From assembly GCA_019359595.1 (NCBI GenBank), contig JAHHGZ010000021.1:62001-126000 (forward strand): 64,000 nucleotides of DNA, written 5' to 3'. This document shows, piece after piece, positions 27,695-35,854 of this stretch. The number at the start of each line of letters is the position of its first letter. Position 1 is the stretch's first letter. The stretch comes from Cyanomargarita calcarea GSE-NOS-MK-12-04C. Lineage in GTDB: Bacteria > Cyanobacteriota > Cyanobacteriia > Cyanobacteriales > Nostocaceae. The notes below the pieces were generated by a model that was given only the letters and a program-made list of their open reading frames with translations, had not been told where the DNA came from and ran no database searches. Position numbers and translations under genes: made by a program.

Positions 27695-27949
27695 AGATCC
27701 CCGACAACTTTCACGGATACCGTTGGCGAATAAAGGGTGACACCCCGACAAGAAACCGAAATCCCCCCGTCACCATAGAATGGTGCGGCTAACCGAACCA
27801 AGCCCACCAACGCGAGGCTTTGTATCAATAGCCCCAGCATTACATGCTGCGGACGGTTATTATTGGGTATGCGAAAGAACTGTTTGGATCAATATTGAGG
27901 GGTCTTACCCCCAATTCGCCAACGGTATCCTTTGAGAAGTCGGGGATCT
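27695..27949. mobile_element. Palindromic MITE-like element (family 2), copy 2, intact
   Basis: 255 bp between AGATCCCCGAC and its inverted copy GTCGGGGATCT. The ends extend as GGATACCGTTGGCGAAT / ATTCGCCAACGGTATCC, then GGGTGACACCCC / GAGGGGTCTTACCCC. CACCATAGAATGGTG and an altered central hairpin (CCCAGCATTACATGCTGCGG) lie inside. It fills most of the 27549-28174 gap with copy C and a short repeat (CACGCTGCGCTTCGG near 27992). Confidence 0.75.
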
Positions 27950-28174
27950 GCGAAATCCGGATGTTTCTAAATCAAAGTGCGATCGCGTACCCACGCTGCG
28001 CTTCGGTTACGGCAGGTATCGGTTTATTACCTCAATTGAAGTAAAATTTGCTTCCGTCAAACGAATTATATATACAACGATTTATATTGACTCTTAGGAT
28101 GAGGGAATTGAGTATAACTACTTTATAAGCTTATAACTGTACTCATACCTAATCCAGTAACTCAGTTTACAGCT

Positions 28175-28906
28175 ATGGCTAGCAAACAAGAAACCAAGAG
28201 CAAGCAAGAAAATAGCTCTAAGAAAGAAGATGTAGCCGATAACCAAGAATTAAATTCACTGATTGAAGCGCTGTCTGGAGATTTGACAGCAATTGACAGC
28301 GATGCAGCGGTTGATTTAATTGATGAGTGGCATGGTTCTTTGGGTAAAGCTAAAGAGTCAGACGTAAAAGAAATTGCTACTCACCTGAAGCATCTCAAAC
28401 AACTTCTCAAGGGTGGTAAAGCCACAGGTCATGATATTGGGGAAACTTTAATTCAAATTGGCGAGGAAACAAGTCATCTTGCATCGAATGCTGACAAAGA
28501 GGTAAAAAACCCGCTCCAGAAGTTAGGTAAACAACTTAGCAAAATCGGTGTTTCATTAAGTAAGGCTGATGACCGTGAGCAAATTGAACACATCAATTCG
28601 GTGGTAGAAACTCTTGAAGGAGACCTGATTGAGATTGAACCGGAAGCGGCACTAAGCGCAATCGATACTTGGCATAGTTTACTACAGAAGTCTGACGATG
28701 AAAATATCAAAGAAATCGCCAATGGACTGAAAGAACTCAAGCAACTTTTGAAGCGCAAAACCGCTAAAAGTCAAGACTTTGCTGAGGTGCTAACAAAGCT
28801 AGGGGAACAAACCCAACAATCCGCAGATGAAGCCACAAGGGGATTTAAAAGACCAATTCAAAAGTTGGGTAAGCTACTAAGTAAAGCTGGCAAATCACTT
28901 GAGTAA
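28175..28906 (+). CDS. Two-repeat helical protein, unknown
   Basis: A 243-residue soluble, highly charged protein. After a Lys/Glu/Ser-rich N-terminus (MASKQETKSKQENSSKKEDV), two ~105-residue units are homologous: SLIEALSGDLTAIDSDAAVD..IDEWHGSL..KEIATHLKHLKQLLK against SVVETLEGDLIEIEPEAALS..IDTWHSLL..KEIANGLKELKQLLK. Both end with a LGKQLSK.G.SL/LGKLLSKAGKSL motif. It is all-helical with no signal peptide. The DW/TWH position is conserved in both halves. I do not recognise the family. The ATG at 28175 is the sole good start. Confidence 0.75.
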   Translation: MASKQETKSKQENSSKKEDVADNQELNSLIEALSGDLTAIDSDAAVDLIDEWHGSLGKAKESDVKEIATHLKHLKQLLKGGKATGHDIGETLIQIGEETSHLASNADKEVKNPLQKLGKQLSKIGVSLSKADDREQIEHINSVVETLEGDLIEIEPEAALSAIDTWHSLLQKSDDENIKEIANGLKELKQLLKRKTAKSQDFAEVLTKLGEQTQQSADEATRGFKRPIQKLGKLLSKAGKSLE

Positions 28907-29184
28907 TTTTTGATAAACCTTGACTAAAGTGTATTATTTTAGAATTTAGCCCGCATTACCGTGGGCTACTTACATATTTTGTAGTGACAATTGTTGAGGA
29001 ATAAAAAAGTCTTAGAACGAATAAAAAAGTTATACTATCTCTCTTGTGGATTCTTAACTGAACCATCCATAGGAGATTTTTTATAGCTAGAAGCAAGTAA
29101 TAATGGAGAAAAGCCTGCACAAAGAACTGCAAATGTAAACGCTCTAGTTTGCAATCAAAACATTTTTCTGTTCAGATTAACAGC

Positions 29185-30813
29185 TTAGTCTTTTACTTCC
29201 TCAGTTTCTGTAAAAATATCTTCATCATCTTCAATTTCATCCAATTCCTCTTCATCGTCTTCAGAAGAGTCAAGCAAATCTCGAACTTCAGCAAAAGAGT
29301 CATCTGATTCAGAAGATTCCTTTATCTGTTCACCAATCAAATTAACTTGAGGTAATATCACATGAAACTTTTTTCTCCAAGTTAAAATTGAAGCTTCATT
29401 CCAGTTAACCTCATTACTGACATCTTCTTTAGTACGCTTTATCAATTCTCTCACACCCTCAGATGAATCAATCAATATCATTCTGACAAGATCGATACAT
29501 CTCTCAGTTCCAGATCCTTTAGTGATCATAGTTAGTTTTTCATTTGGTTGTACTAGAACATTAAGCCAATGAGATTCATTTCGGTTGAAAAAGCCATCTT
29601 CATCCATTTTAGTAATACTATCCGAGATGGCGTTAAGAGTTTCTGGAATACGGTACTCTACGCTTATCCTAAGTAAGAACCTTGAAACAGCATAAAAAAG
29701 AATTTTTTGTCCTAGTATAGTATAGAGAATACTGGAATCTCGTAATTTCTTTATGCTTGCTTTTTGATTCATATTTAACTTAGATGGCTCTGGTTGAACA
29801 GGAATAGTTATACCTACTTGGTTAATCTGTAATACCCAATCCTTGAATGGCTGAAGTTCAGTGAAAAACCACTTAAGCAATTCTTTTGTGCCTATTTTAA
29901 GAAGTTTCGGATGAGACTCGTAATAAGTATCCAGAGCCGTATTACGCTCAGTTGGAGAATTGAATGATTTCTTTAAAACTTGCTTATGAAAATCTTTCAA
30001 TAGTTCAATAGTACATTGGCTAACTAAATCTAGAGTCGTTAGATAAGGTTCTGATTGGGTCAAGTTTCTAGCTTTGGAAGACCATTTAACGTATCTATCT
30101 TCAAGTACTCCTTCTTCTAAAAGTTTTCGAGGAATCAATGCTGATATTTTACTATCATCAAGTAATAGTTGAGTTTGTTTATCAATTGATTTGGCAGTCT
30201 TGTTTATAACTGTAAAGATATTGCGAGTTGCTTTGATTATTTCATCCCTTACAGTTTCGCTCAAGTCTGAATGACCAACCCTGCCAAGATTACCGAATAC
30301 CAGATAAACAACTGGTATATCAAAAGTTTCTAGGCAATTAAAATTATCTTTTATTTGTTGAGGGTTTAAAAGCTCTTTTCCAGTATGGACGTTCCAATAT
30401 CTCTTTAATGAAAGAAGCCTATGCTGACCGTCAATTACAATTTTAGCTACGTTCTTATATAGCTTTAAATTGACCCACTTTTCGACAATTTTTCCTTGAC
30501 TGCTAACTGTAGAAAAGTCCCAAAACTCTCTTTGGTCATTCGAGTTCGGCAAAAGTACGACTACAATTGAATTGAAAAAGCGAATTCCACCCTGCGCTAA
30601 GTAAGAAAATATTTCTGTATTCGCTCTGTTTTCATCTAGTTTTCTTTGCACTCGCTCAGAGAAGCTCCAACTGCCTTGAATTTCATCAGCAAATCTAATG
30701 TTTTCAACTGCATCACTTTGATCCAGAGTTGTTATGAAGTATCTAACTTCACCAAACTCACCGCTAATTGCCTTATACTCAATAGTTTCTGGAGACTGAT
30801 TATCTAATTCCAC
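29185..30813 (-). CDS. DGQHR-domain protein (DndB-like), downstream gene of a two-gene cassette
   Basis: 542 residues starting at GTG (30811-30813), with AGGAG 9 bp upstream lying in the end of the preceding gene. The signature VIDGQHRLLSLKRYW (D128-R132) sits after SYLAQGGIRFFNSIVVVLLP. DGQHR proteins include DndB, the regulator of phosphorothioate DNA modification, and orphan members found in defence islands. The middle (190-470) is helical and unrecognised. The last ~38 residues are extremely acidic (DDEEELDEIEDDEDIF), like a DNA mimic or interaction tail. No dndA, dndC, dndD or dndE is in the window. It is 3 bp from the GIY-YIG gene, so translational coupling is likely. The specific function is unknown. 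Confidence 0.8.
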   Translation of the reverse strand: MELDNQSPETIEYKAISGEFGEVRYFITTLDQSDAVENIRFADEIQGSWSFSERVQRKLDENRANTEIFSYLAQGGIRFFNSIVVVLLPNSNDQREFWDFSTVSSQGKIVEKWVNLKLYKNVAKIVIDGQHRLLSLKRYWNVHTGKELLNPQQIKDNFNCLETFDIPVVYLVFGNLGRVGHSDLSETVRDEIIKATRNIFTVINKTAKSIDKQTQLLLDDSKISALIPRKLLEEGVLEDRYVKWSSKARNLTQSEPYLTTLDLVSQCTIELLKDFHKQVLKKSFNSPTERNTALDTYYESHPKLLKIGTKELLKWFFTELQPFKDWVLQINQVGITIPVQPEPSKLNMNQKASIKKLRDSSILYTILGQKILFYAVSRFLLRISVEYRIPETLNAISDSITKMDEDGFFNRNESHWLNVLVQPNEKLTMITKGSGTERCIDLVRMILIDSSEGVRELIKRTKEDVSNEVNWNEASILTWRKKFHVILPQVNLIGEQIKESSESDDSFAEVRDLLDSSEDDEEELDEIEDDEDIFTETEEVKD

Positions 30814-30816
30814 TTT

Positions 30817-31371
30817 CTAACTCCTCTGTGTATTAAACTTAGGCTGACATAGTTGAATCAAAAGGCTTTCTAACTCTCTAGAAATATTTTTTGGGCAAGG
30901 GAAACAAATGAATAAAAATTCATCATTGGGCCTCGAATTTCCGTACTTTGATAAAAAACCATCGTCTCGCTCCAAATGCTCAATAAATCGATCTCTCAAA
31001 TTGGTTGCAGTTCCAATGTAATCTGGGCGTTGGAGAATACTACATGAGATTAAGAGATTTTTTAACATTCTTCGTTCTTTAGGCTGAGAAACAGCTTTTA
31101 TAAATTTATCCATTTTTTGAGACAAGCCAACTGACTCTCCACAAGTATCGACAATAAACTTACTTCTATTATCTTTCTCAGAAAACTTTGTTTTAAATAC
31201 CGTGTTTTTTATGCGAGTATCTATGTGGTCAGACAAATTATTTTCTAAGAAGTCAAAAGCATGATAGAAAGCATAAACACCTGAGTTTTCAGGAAGCTCA
31301 TTCGTTGCAGATATAGTTGCTGTTACTACAGTAAAATTATTGAAAAAGTTGTCGTGAACTGTTTCTTCCAT
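30817..31371 (-). CDS. GIY-YIG-like nuclease protein, upstream gene of the cassette
   Basis: 184 residues from ATG 31371 (MEETVHDNFFNNFTVVTATIS). The open frame extends to 31464, but that part is repeat DNA. GIY-YIG signs are SGVYAFYH (31-38), then after an unusually long ~80-residue insertion PDYIGTATNLRDRFIEHLE (YIG at 118-120, Arg126/128, His132), and the metal-binding Glu in RELESLLIQLCQPKFNTQ with the terminal N. In this superfamily the first motif is normally only 10-20 residues from YIG, so the insert is distinctive. It probably cuts DNA. It is coupled to the DGQHR gene. The start codon is touched by a MITE that has replaced the natural upstream sequence, and no Shine-Dalgarno is visible. 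Confidence 0.72.
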   Translation of the reverse strand: MEETVHDNFFNNFTVVTATISATNELPENSGVYAFYHAFDFLENNLSDHIDTRIKNTVFKTKFSEKDNRSKFIVDTCGESVGLSQKMDKFIKAVSQPKERRMLKNLLISCSILQRPDYIGTATNLRDRFIEHLERDDGFLSKYGNSRPNDEFLFICFPCPKNISRELESLLIQLCQPKFNTQRS

Positions 31372-31500
31372 AAGTAGGTAGGTGTAATTAATTCGTAGAT
31401 AGCAGTGCGAGCGTTTCGTTTGCCCTTTGGGCACGCTACACGAACACGGGCAAGATGCCCACACTACATCTTACATTTAATTCAATGTACTTACTTACTT
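31371..31500. mobile_element. MITE-like element (family 3) abutting the GIY-YIG start codon
   Basis: The left end TAAGTAGGTAGGTGTAATTAA (31371-31391) and the right end TTAATTCAATGTACTTACTTA are imperfect inverted repeats. The interior carries TGCGAGCG...GGGCACGCTACACG and a CGGGCAAGATGCCC hairpin. The first base overlaps the ATG of the adjacent gene. Confidence 0.65.
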
Positions 31501-32035
31501 CTCGATAGAACAAATTCTTGATTTCAAGTTATTTAAACCTTTAAAAAAAGCTTGTCCGATTGACTATGCTACGTAGCCCAAATTTTAGTAAAATTTATCA
31601 CAGCTAAAACCAAGTATGATTGCAGGCTGGGATTCTCGCTGTTAAAGCGCGAAAAATCTCAGTAATTGGATAACATCAATGTATAATTAAATTTTAACAG
31701 CGCAGAAAATCTTACCTAAATAGCTCCCATCGACTCTAACAAATTGGGTGCAAACTGTGCTCAAAAATTAAAAACTCGGCTAGCTGTCATCGTTGCAGAC
31801 TATATAGCAAGGTTTTAGCAAATCATACGACTTTTCTATTTATTTTAAAATAAGCAAGCAGGATAATTATACAACTTTATTTTTTACGGTTTGCTTAGTA
31901 GACTACAGTAGAATAAAGGTTCTAAGCTTTGAAAATCTCAATTTTTTTTATTAGACTATAACAATTCATGAATTGTCACTACGCCTTTTCCAACAAATGT
32001 CTAATCATCTAAGTTATTTTTGATAAACCCTAACT
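31501..32035. other. About 540 bp gap without a gene
   Basis: AT-rich. It contains the perfect 16 bp palindrome ACAATTCATGAATTGT at 31961-31976 (solo repeat fragment; a similar centre is in the 12673-12765 element). It must include the promoter of the GIY-YIG/DGQHR cassette unless that is supplied by the MITE. Nothing else was recognised. Confidence 0.4.
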
Positions 32036-32142
32036 AATACCATTTCTTTATGAAGATGCTTCTAATTAGCCCACGCAGGTGGGCTTTGTTCGTATAGCCC
32101 CACCCTTCTAGGGTGAGGAGCTTCATAAAAAATCTGTATAAG
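32036..32142. repeat. Composite repeat: ATACC...TATGAAGATGC ends around a family 2 core fragment
   Basis: The left end ATACCATTTCTTTATGAAGATGC and the right end GAGCTTCATAAAAAATCTGTAT are imperfect inverted repeats related to 22751-22866. Inside are AGCCCACGCAGGTGGGCTTTG and AGCCCCACCCTTCTAGGGTG, identical to part of the family 2 core. Its right edge meets the stop codon of the thioredoxin-NHL gene. Confidence 0.55.
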
Positions 32143-32143
32143 G

Positions 32144-33649
32144 TCAAATTATACAAACATCAGGCGAACATAATCTAGGGAATTGCAAAGTTTTCACCTC
32201 CAAATTCTCCAAATTTACACAACGAATTGCATGATTATTCGTATCAGCAATATAAAGCTCTTTGCCTAAAATGCTTAAACCAGAAGGTTCAGAGAAATGA
32301 GTATTTTTACCTTGACCATCTTGCAACCCAACTGCACCATTTCCCAATACTGTTTGACAATTTCCGTGGAGATTAACTAGTTTAATTTTGTGGTTGTATG
32401 TGTCTGCCACCCAGATGAAATTTTCGGCATATTCCACTCCCAAACAGTGCTGCAAGCGTGCTTCTTCCCCAACACCATCCACATCTCCAAAACCAAACAA
32501 ATCACCGCTACCACAAATTGTTCTGACTTGATTTTCAACTAGTTCCACACCACGAATTGAACTGACTTCGCTGTCAGCAATGTATAATTCTTTTCCATTA
32601 GTAGTAATACCACTAGGTTGAGCAAACGCTGATTCTGTAACTACTCCATCAATGCAAGCTTCTGCACCAATTCCCGCATAGGTTTGAACTATATTAGTAG
32701 TATTTAAGTCCATTTCCCAAATTTGGTGAAATCCTGCCATTGCAATGTATAGTTTTTTTCCTAGCTTTACCAAATCCCAAGGTGAATTTAACGCAGTTTC
32801 TAACCCGATACCACTGTGACGACGAATATTACGACTTTGCTCACCATTCCCAGCAATAGTTTCTACTATTTGCTGTTGTAAATCAACCCGACGGATGGCA
32901 TGATTTTCAGTATCGGCAACGTAGAGAATTTGATTTTCTTCATCAAATGTCATTCCTTGCGGTGCGAAAAACTGCGCTTGGTTAAAAGCACCATCTTTTA
33001 AACCCGATTTTCCATTGCCAATAATTTGCAAAAGTTCCCTATCTAAGCTACTCAGCACAATTCGGTGATGTCCGGAATCAGCAATAAACAAACCTGTATT
33101 TGTCGCTAAGACTTTACCAGGAAACGCTAAGGGTGTAATTGAAGGTTTTTGCTGCTTCTCTAAAATTAGACTGAGTTCTTGGAAATTGATTATACCTTTT
33201 TCTTGGTGTTGGCGAATTAACTGTGCAATCAACTCATCTAAAACATCACGATTGCCTTCCCCTGAGACAGAACTAACTACGTAACCTTCCGGATCGATAA
33301 CTATTAATGTGGGCCAAGCACGGACAGCATATTCTTCCCAAATTCGGAAATCTTTGTCAACTATCACAGGATGTTCGATATCGTAGCGGAGGATAGCTTG
33401 GCGGATATTTTCGATTTCTTTTTCGTTATCAAATTTGGCACTATGTACCCCAATAACTGTCAGACTGTCTTTATATTTTTGTTCTAGATACTTTAAATCT
33501 GGCAGGATGTGCAAGCAGTTAATACAACAGTATGTCCAAAAGTCTAGAACTACAATTCTGCCTTTGAATTCTTTGAGAGATAACGGTTTGTCAGTATTTA
33601 GCCAAGGATAATTTTGAGGCAATTGTGGGGATCTTACACGAGGAATCAT
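32144..33649 (-). CDS. Thioredoxin-like / NHL-repeat beta-propeller protein (NHLRC2-like)
   Basis: 501 residues. The N-terminal thioredoxin-like domain (1-150) carries LDFWTYCCINCLHILPDL, a CCINC active-site variant, and WPTLIVIDPEGYVV. The rest is an NHL beta-propeller with repeated ADSGHHRI, VADTENHAIRRVDL, IADSEVSSIRGVEL, VADTYNHKIKLVNL and IADTNNHAIRCVNL. This architecture matches NHLRC2-type proteins, which are conserved but poorly understood; a redox or scaffold role is inferred. No signal peptide. ATG at 33649. Confidence 0.9.
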   Translation of the reverse strand: MIPRVRSPQLPQNYPWLNTDKPLSLKEFKGRIVVLDFWTYCCINCLHILPDLKYLEQKYKDSLTVIGVHSAKFDNEKEIENIRQAILRYDIEHPVIVDKDFRIWEEYAVRAWPTLIVIDPEGYVVSSVSGEGNRDVLDELIAQLIRQHQEKGIINFQELSLILEKQQKPSITPLAFPGKVLATNTGLFIADSGHHRIVLSSLDRELLQIIGNGKSGLKDGAFNQAQFFAPQGMTFDEENQILYVADTENHAIRRVDLQQQIVETIAGNGEQSRNIRRHSGIGLETALNSPWDLVKLGKKLYIAMAGFHQIWEMDLNTTNIVQTYAGIGAEACIDGVVTESAFAQPSGITTNGKELYIADSEVSSIRGVELVENQVRTICGSGDLFGFGDVDGVGEEARLQHCLGVEYAENFIWVADTYNHKIKLVNLHGNCQTVLGNGAVGLQDGQGKNTHFSEPSGLSILGKELYIADTNNHAIRCVNLENLEVKTLQFPRLCSPDVCII

Positions 33650-33697
33650 GCCAATTTTAGATTTTGGATTCAGTCAGGAAGCCCTAAACTAAAGTTT

Positions 33698-33763
33698 GGG
33701 CTTAAAGCTAAAACCCATTAAAATGGGTTAAAAAGCTTATTTAGTTAGCTTTAGCTTTAAGCC
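33698..33763. repeat. Long hairpin between the NHL and lipoprotein genes
   Basis: GGGCTTAAAGCTAAA (33698-33712) pairs with TTTAGCTTTAAGCCC at the far end, with ACCCATTAAAATGGGT as an inner hairpin. It is followed by a short repeat (CGTTCGCGCAGCGTCCCGGAGGG). It may act as a terminator or spacer between the two minus-strand genes. Confidence 0.55.
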
Positions 33764-33815
33764 CGTTCGCGCAGCGTCCCGGAGGGATAATTTATTTCCG
33801 GGCGCAATTTCGGGC

Positions 33816-35243
33816 TTATTGAGAATCTTGCAAGATATCTGTTACATCCGTATTGTCTTCGTTACCAGGTGCTTCCATACTTTCTGATTCTTCTGTCGGT
33901 ATGGGAGATGGTTCAACAGTTAAAGGCTGACGACGCTGAAAATACCGTTTCAATTTCTCACCATCAAATTTGGATGGAACTTTTTCCGGCTCTAATGTAG
34001 GTTCCGGTTGAGGAATTATTGGTGTCGGTGATTGAGTTTGCGTTGGTTCTGGTTTTTCCGGCTCTAATGTAGGTTCCGGTTGGGGAATTATTGGTGTCGG
34101 TGTAGGAGACTCTAATATTTCTGGTTCTGTTGGCTTAATTATCTCTGGTGTTACAGGTAACTCTGTAGGAGTTGGTTCAGCAGTTGGACGTTTGGAACGA
34201 TTGAAAAAGCCTTCTGGTTTTTCTTCTGTCTGTGTCTGAGATTTTTTTGGAGATTCAGTTTCAGGAGTTGGTTTTTCTTCTACCTGTGGTTTTGGTGTCG
34301 CTTCAACCGCTGGTATTTTCTCCGTGTAGGTGGGGTCTACAATTCCTTGGGCTTGTTCTGCGGAAAGTTCCCCTCTGACAATTCTAGAAAGAGTGTCTTT
34401 TGTTTTGGGTTCGTAAGTAAATAATCCGACTGTGCTGTTAAAGACATTTTTAACAGGATTTCCTTGGTTATCGAGAAATTCCAGTTTTACCCAATTTTTA
34501 CCAGGTTTAAAGCCTTTGAGGTATACTGCTTGCCAACGATCGAGAACAAAACTTTCACCATTAATTGTGCAGCGGATGCGCCAATCATTAATTTGGTCTT
34601 TGGAATTGTCTTTCGCTACTAGACCTCTTAGTGGAGCTCCTTTTAAGTAAAAATCTAGTAATATTGGTTCTGCCCCATATATACCGGACGGACGGCTGTA
34701 TGTTAAGACCGGCAGAGATGGATCGGGGTTGTTGTCGTCGGTTTTCGTAAAGACGTGAAATGTTGTCTGAGCGTAAGCACCTTCATTTTTGAAGCTTTCA
34801 TCCCAAGGTCGTTCAGCAAAAACACGCAGGGTGTGAGTTCCTGGAGCTAAGTCTGATAATACTAGCGGCTGATTTAAGTCGTATATTTCTGTATAAGCTT
34901 GATTGTCTAGAATTACTTTCAGGTGCGAACCTAAGCCTAGTTTTGAATCTTTGAATAGTGGTAAGTCTTTCACCTGGAAGCTGACTTTCACTATGTTATC
35001 TTGCAAGATTTCGTCAGAAGAAGGAGTGACTATTGTTACTTGGGGCTGATCCGCTTCCAAGGAGGAGCGGAGTTGCCAGATTGCTGATGGGGGAGAAACT
35101 TCTGAGAATTGTTTGGAGAGTTGAGGATTTTCTCGTATTCCAGAAGGTACTCCTTGGCTTACAGCTTTGTCACCACCACAACTGGCTAAATTCAATACTA
35201 ATATTAGTGCGATTAGCGATCGCAACAAACTTATCGTTTTCAT
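33816..35243 (-). CDS. Pro/Glu-rich lipoprotein, unknown
   Basis: About 475 residues from ATG 35243 (MKTISLLRSLIALILVLNLASCGGDK). LASC is a good lipobox, so it should be membrane-anchored by a lipid. An upstream ATG at 35261 adds six residues. Residues ~50-300 look beta-rich (VTIVTPSSDEILQDNIVKVSF, LAPGTHTLRVFAERPWDESF), as in Ig-like or FN3-like domains. The C-terminal ~170 residues are Pro/Thr/Glu-rich with an exact internal duplication (SPTPIIPQPEPTLEPEK twice). This tail probably spans the periplasm or peptidoglycan. Function is unknown. Confidence 0.78.
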   Translation of the reverse strand: MKTISLLRSLIALILVLNLASCGGDKAVSQGVPSGIRENPQLSKQFSEVSPPSAIWQLRSSLEADQPQVTIVTPSSDEILQDNIVKVSFQVKDLPLFKDSKLGLGSHLKVILDNQAYTEIYDLNQPLVLSDLAPGTHTLRVFAERPWDESFKNEGAYAQTTFHVFTKTDDNNPDPSLPVLTYSRPSGIYGAEPILLDFYLKGAPLRGLVAKDNSKDQINDWRIRCTINGESFVLDRWQAVYLKGFKPGKNWVKLEFLDNQGNPVKNVFNSTVGLFTYEPKTKDTLSRIVRGELSAEQAQGIVDPTYTEKIPAVEATPKPQVEEKPTPETESPKKSQTQTEEKPEGFFNRSKRPTAEPTPTELPVTPEIIKPTEPEILESPTPTPIIPQPEPTLEPEKPEPTQTQSPTPIIPQPEPTLEPEKVPSKFDGEKLKRYFQRRQPLTVEPSPIPTEESESMEAPGNEDNTDVTDILQDSQ

Positions 35244-35854
35244 TCGCCCAATGATAGCCATAGATATATATAAATAACTGACAGCTTATTTTGGCTCAAA
35301 CTGTCCACGGTTCACCATAGCCCAAAAGGTGAAATATTCTTTAAATTCCAAATTTTTTGCTTTTACTGCGAAATAGATTGGGATATATGTTAATTTATCT
35401 CAGTTTTTCTCCTCTTGAGAATTGCACTGTTGTAAATAGCAGTGTTTTTACTTTTTCTGTACTATTTTTTACTTTTCTTTATAAAAACAAATAACCAGAA
35501 CCTAGCTTGTTTTGCCCGGAAATGAAGCCATACGGCACTTGAGCCGTACTTACTTCATCAAAGTGAACTATAAATATTGCGAATTGTTGTGCTTTGTAAA
35601 ATTTAGGAGTAGGCTATTGACTTTTGGTACAGAAGTTTGAATGTCAAAGGTAGATTAGACAATTATTTCGGCTATTTTTAATTATTGTAAACATCTCTTC
35701 TACTTTGTTGGATAGATGACTTTATAATTCAACGAGAAAGCAAAATCCACATCCAGTCTTCACAGCATAATTCAGCCTAATAAGTTGAATCAAGGTTTTA
35801 AAGACAGGTTGTGGACAGTATAATTCCTCAAATCCTTTTAAGAGAGGAGGTCGA
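35244..35854. other. psaA upstream region
   Basis: A 600 bp AT-rich region between the divergent lipoprotein gene and psaA. It must hold the photosystem I promoter(s). A 5 bp stem with T-run (CACTG-N10-CAGTGTTTTT, 35425-35449) and a stronger hairpin at 35522-35558 are visible. I could not find a convincing HLR1-type box. The psaA ribosome binding site is AGAGGAGG (35842-35849). Confidence 0.5.
35522..35558 (+). promoter_or_regulatory. Hairpin in the psaA leader region
   Basis: ATGAAG (35522-35527) pairs with CTTCAT (35553-35558) and TACGGC (35531-35536) with GCCGTA (35543-35548), leaving a small internal loop. No T-run follows, so it is not an obvious terminator. Whether it is transcribed is unknown. 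Confidence 0.35.

Noticed and set aside
27631-28044. Two frames in the 27.6-28.0 kb gap
   Set aside because: Both are read through the palindromic family 2 element on opposite strands, as expected from a palindrome.
29185-31371. Complete Dnd phosphorothioation system
   Set aside because: Only a DGQHR (DndB-like) protein is present; dndA, dndC, dndD and dndE are absent from the window.
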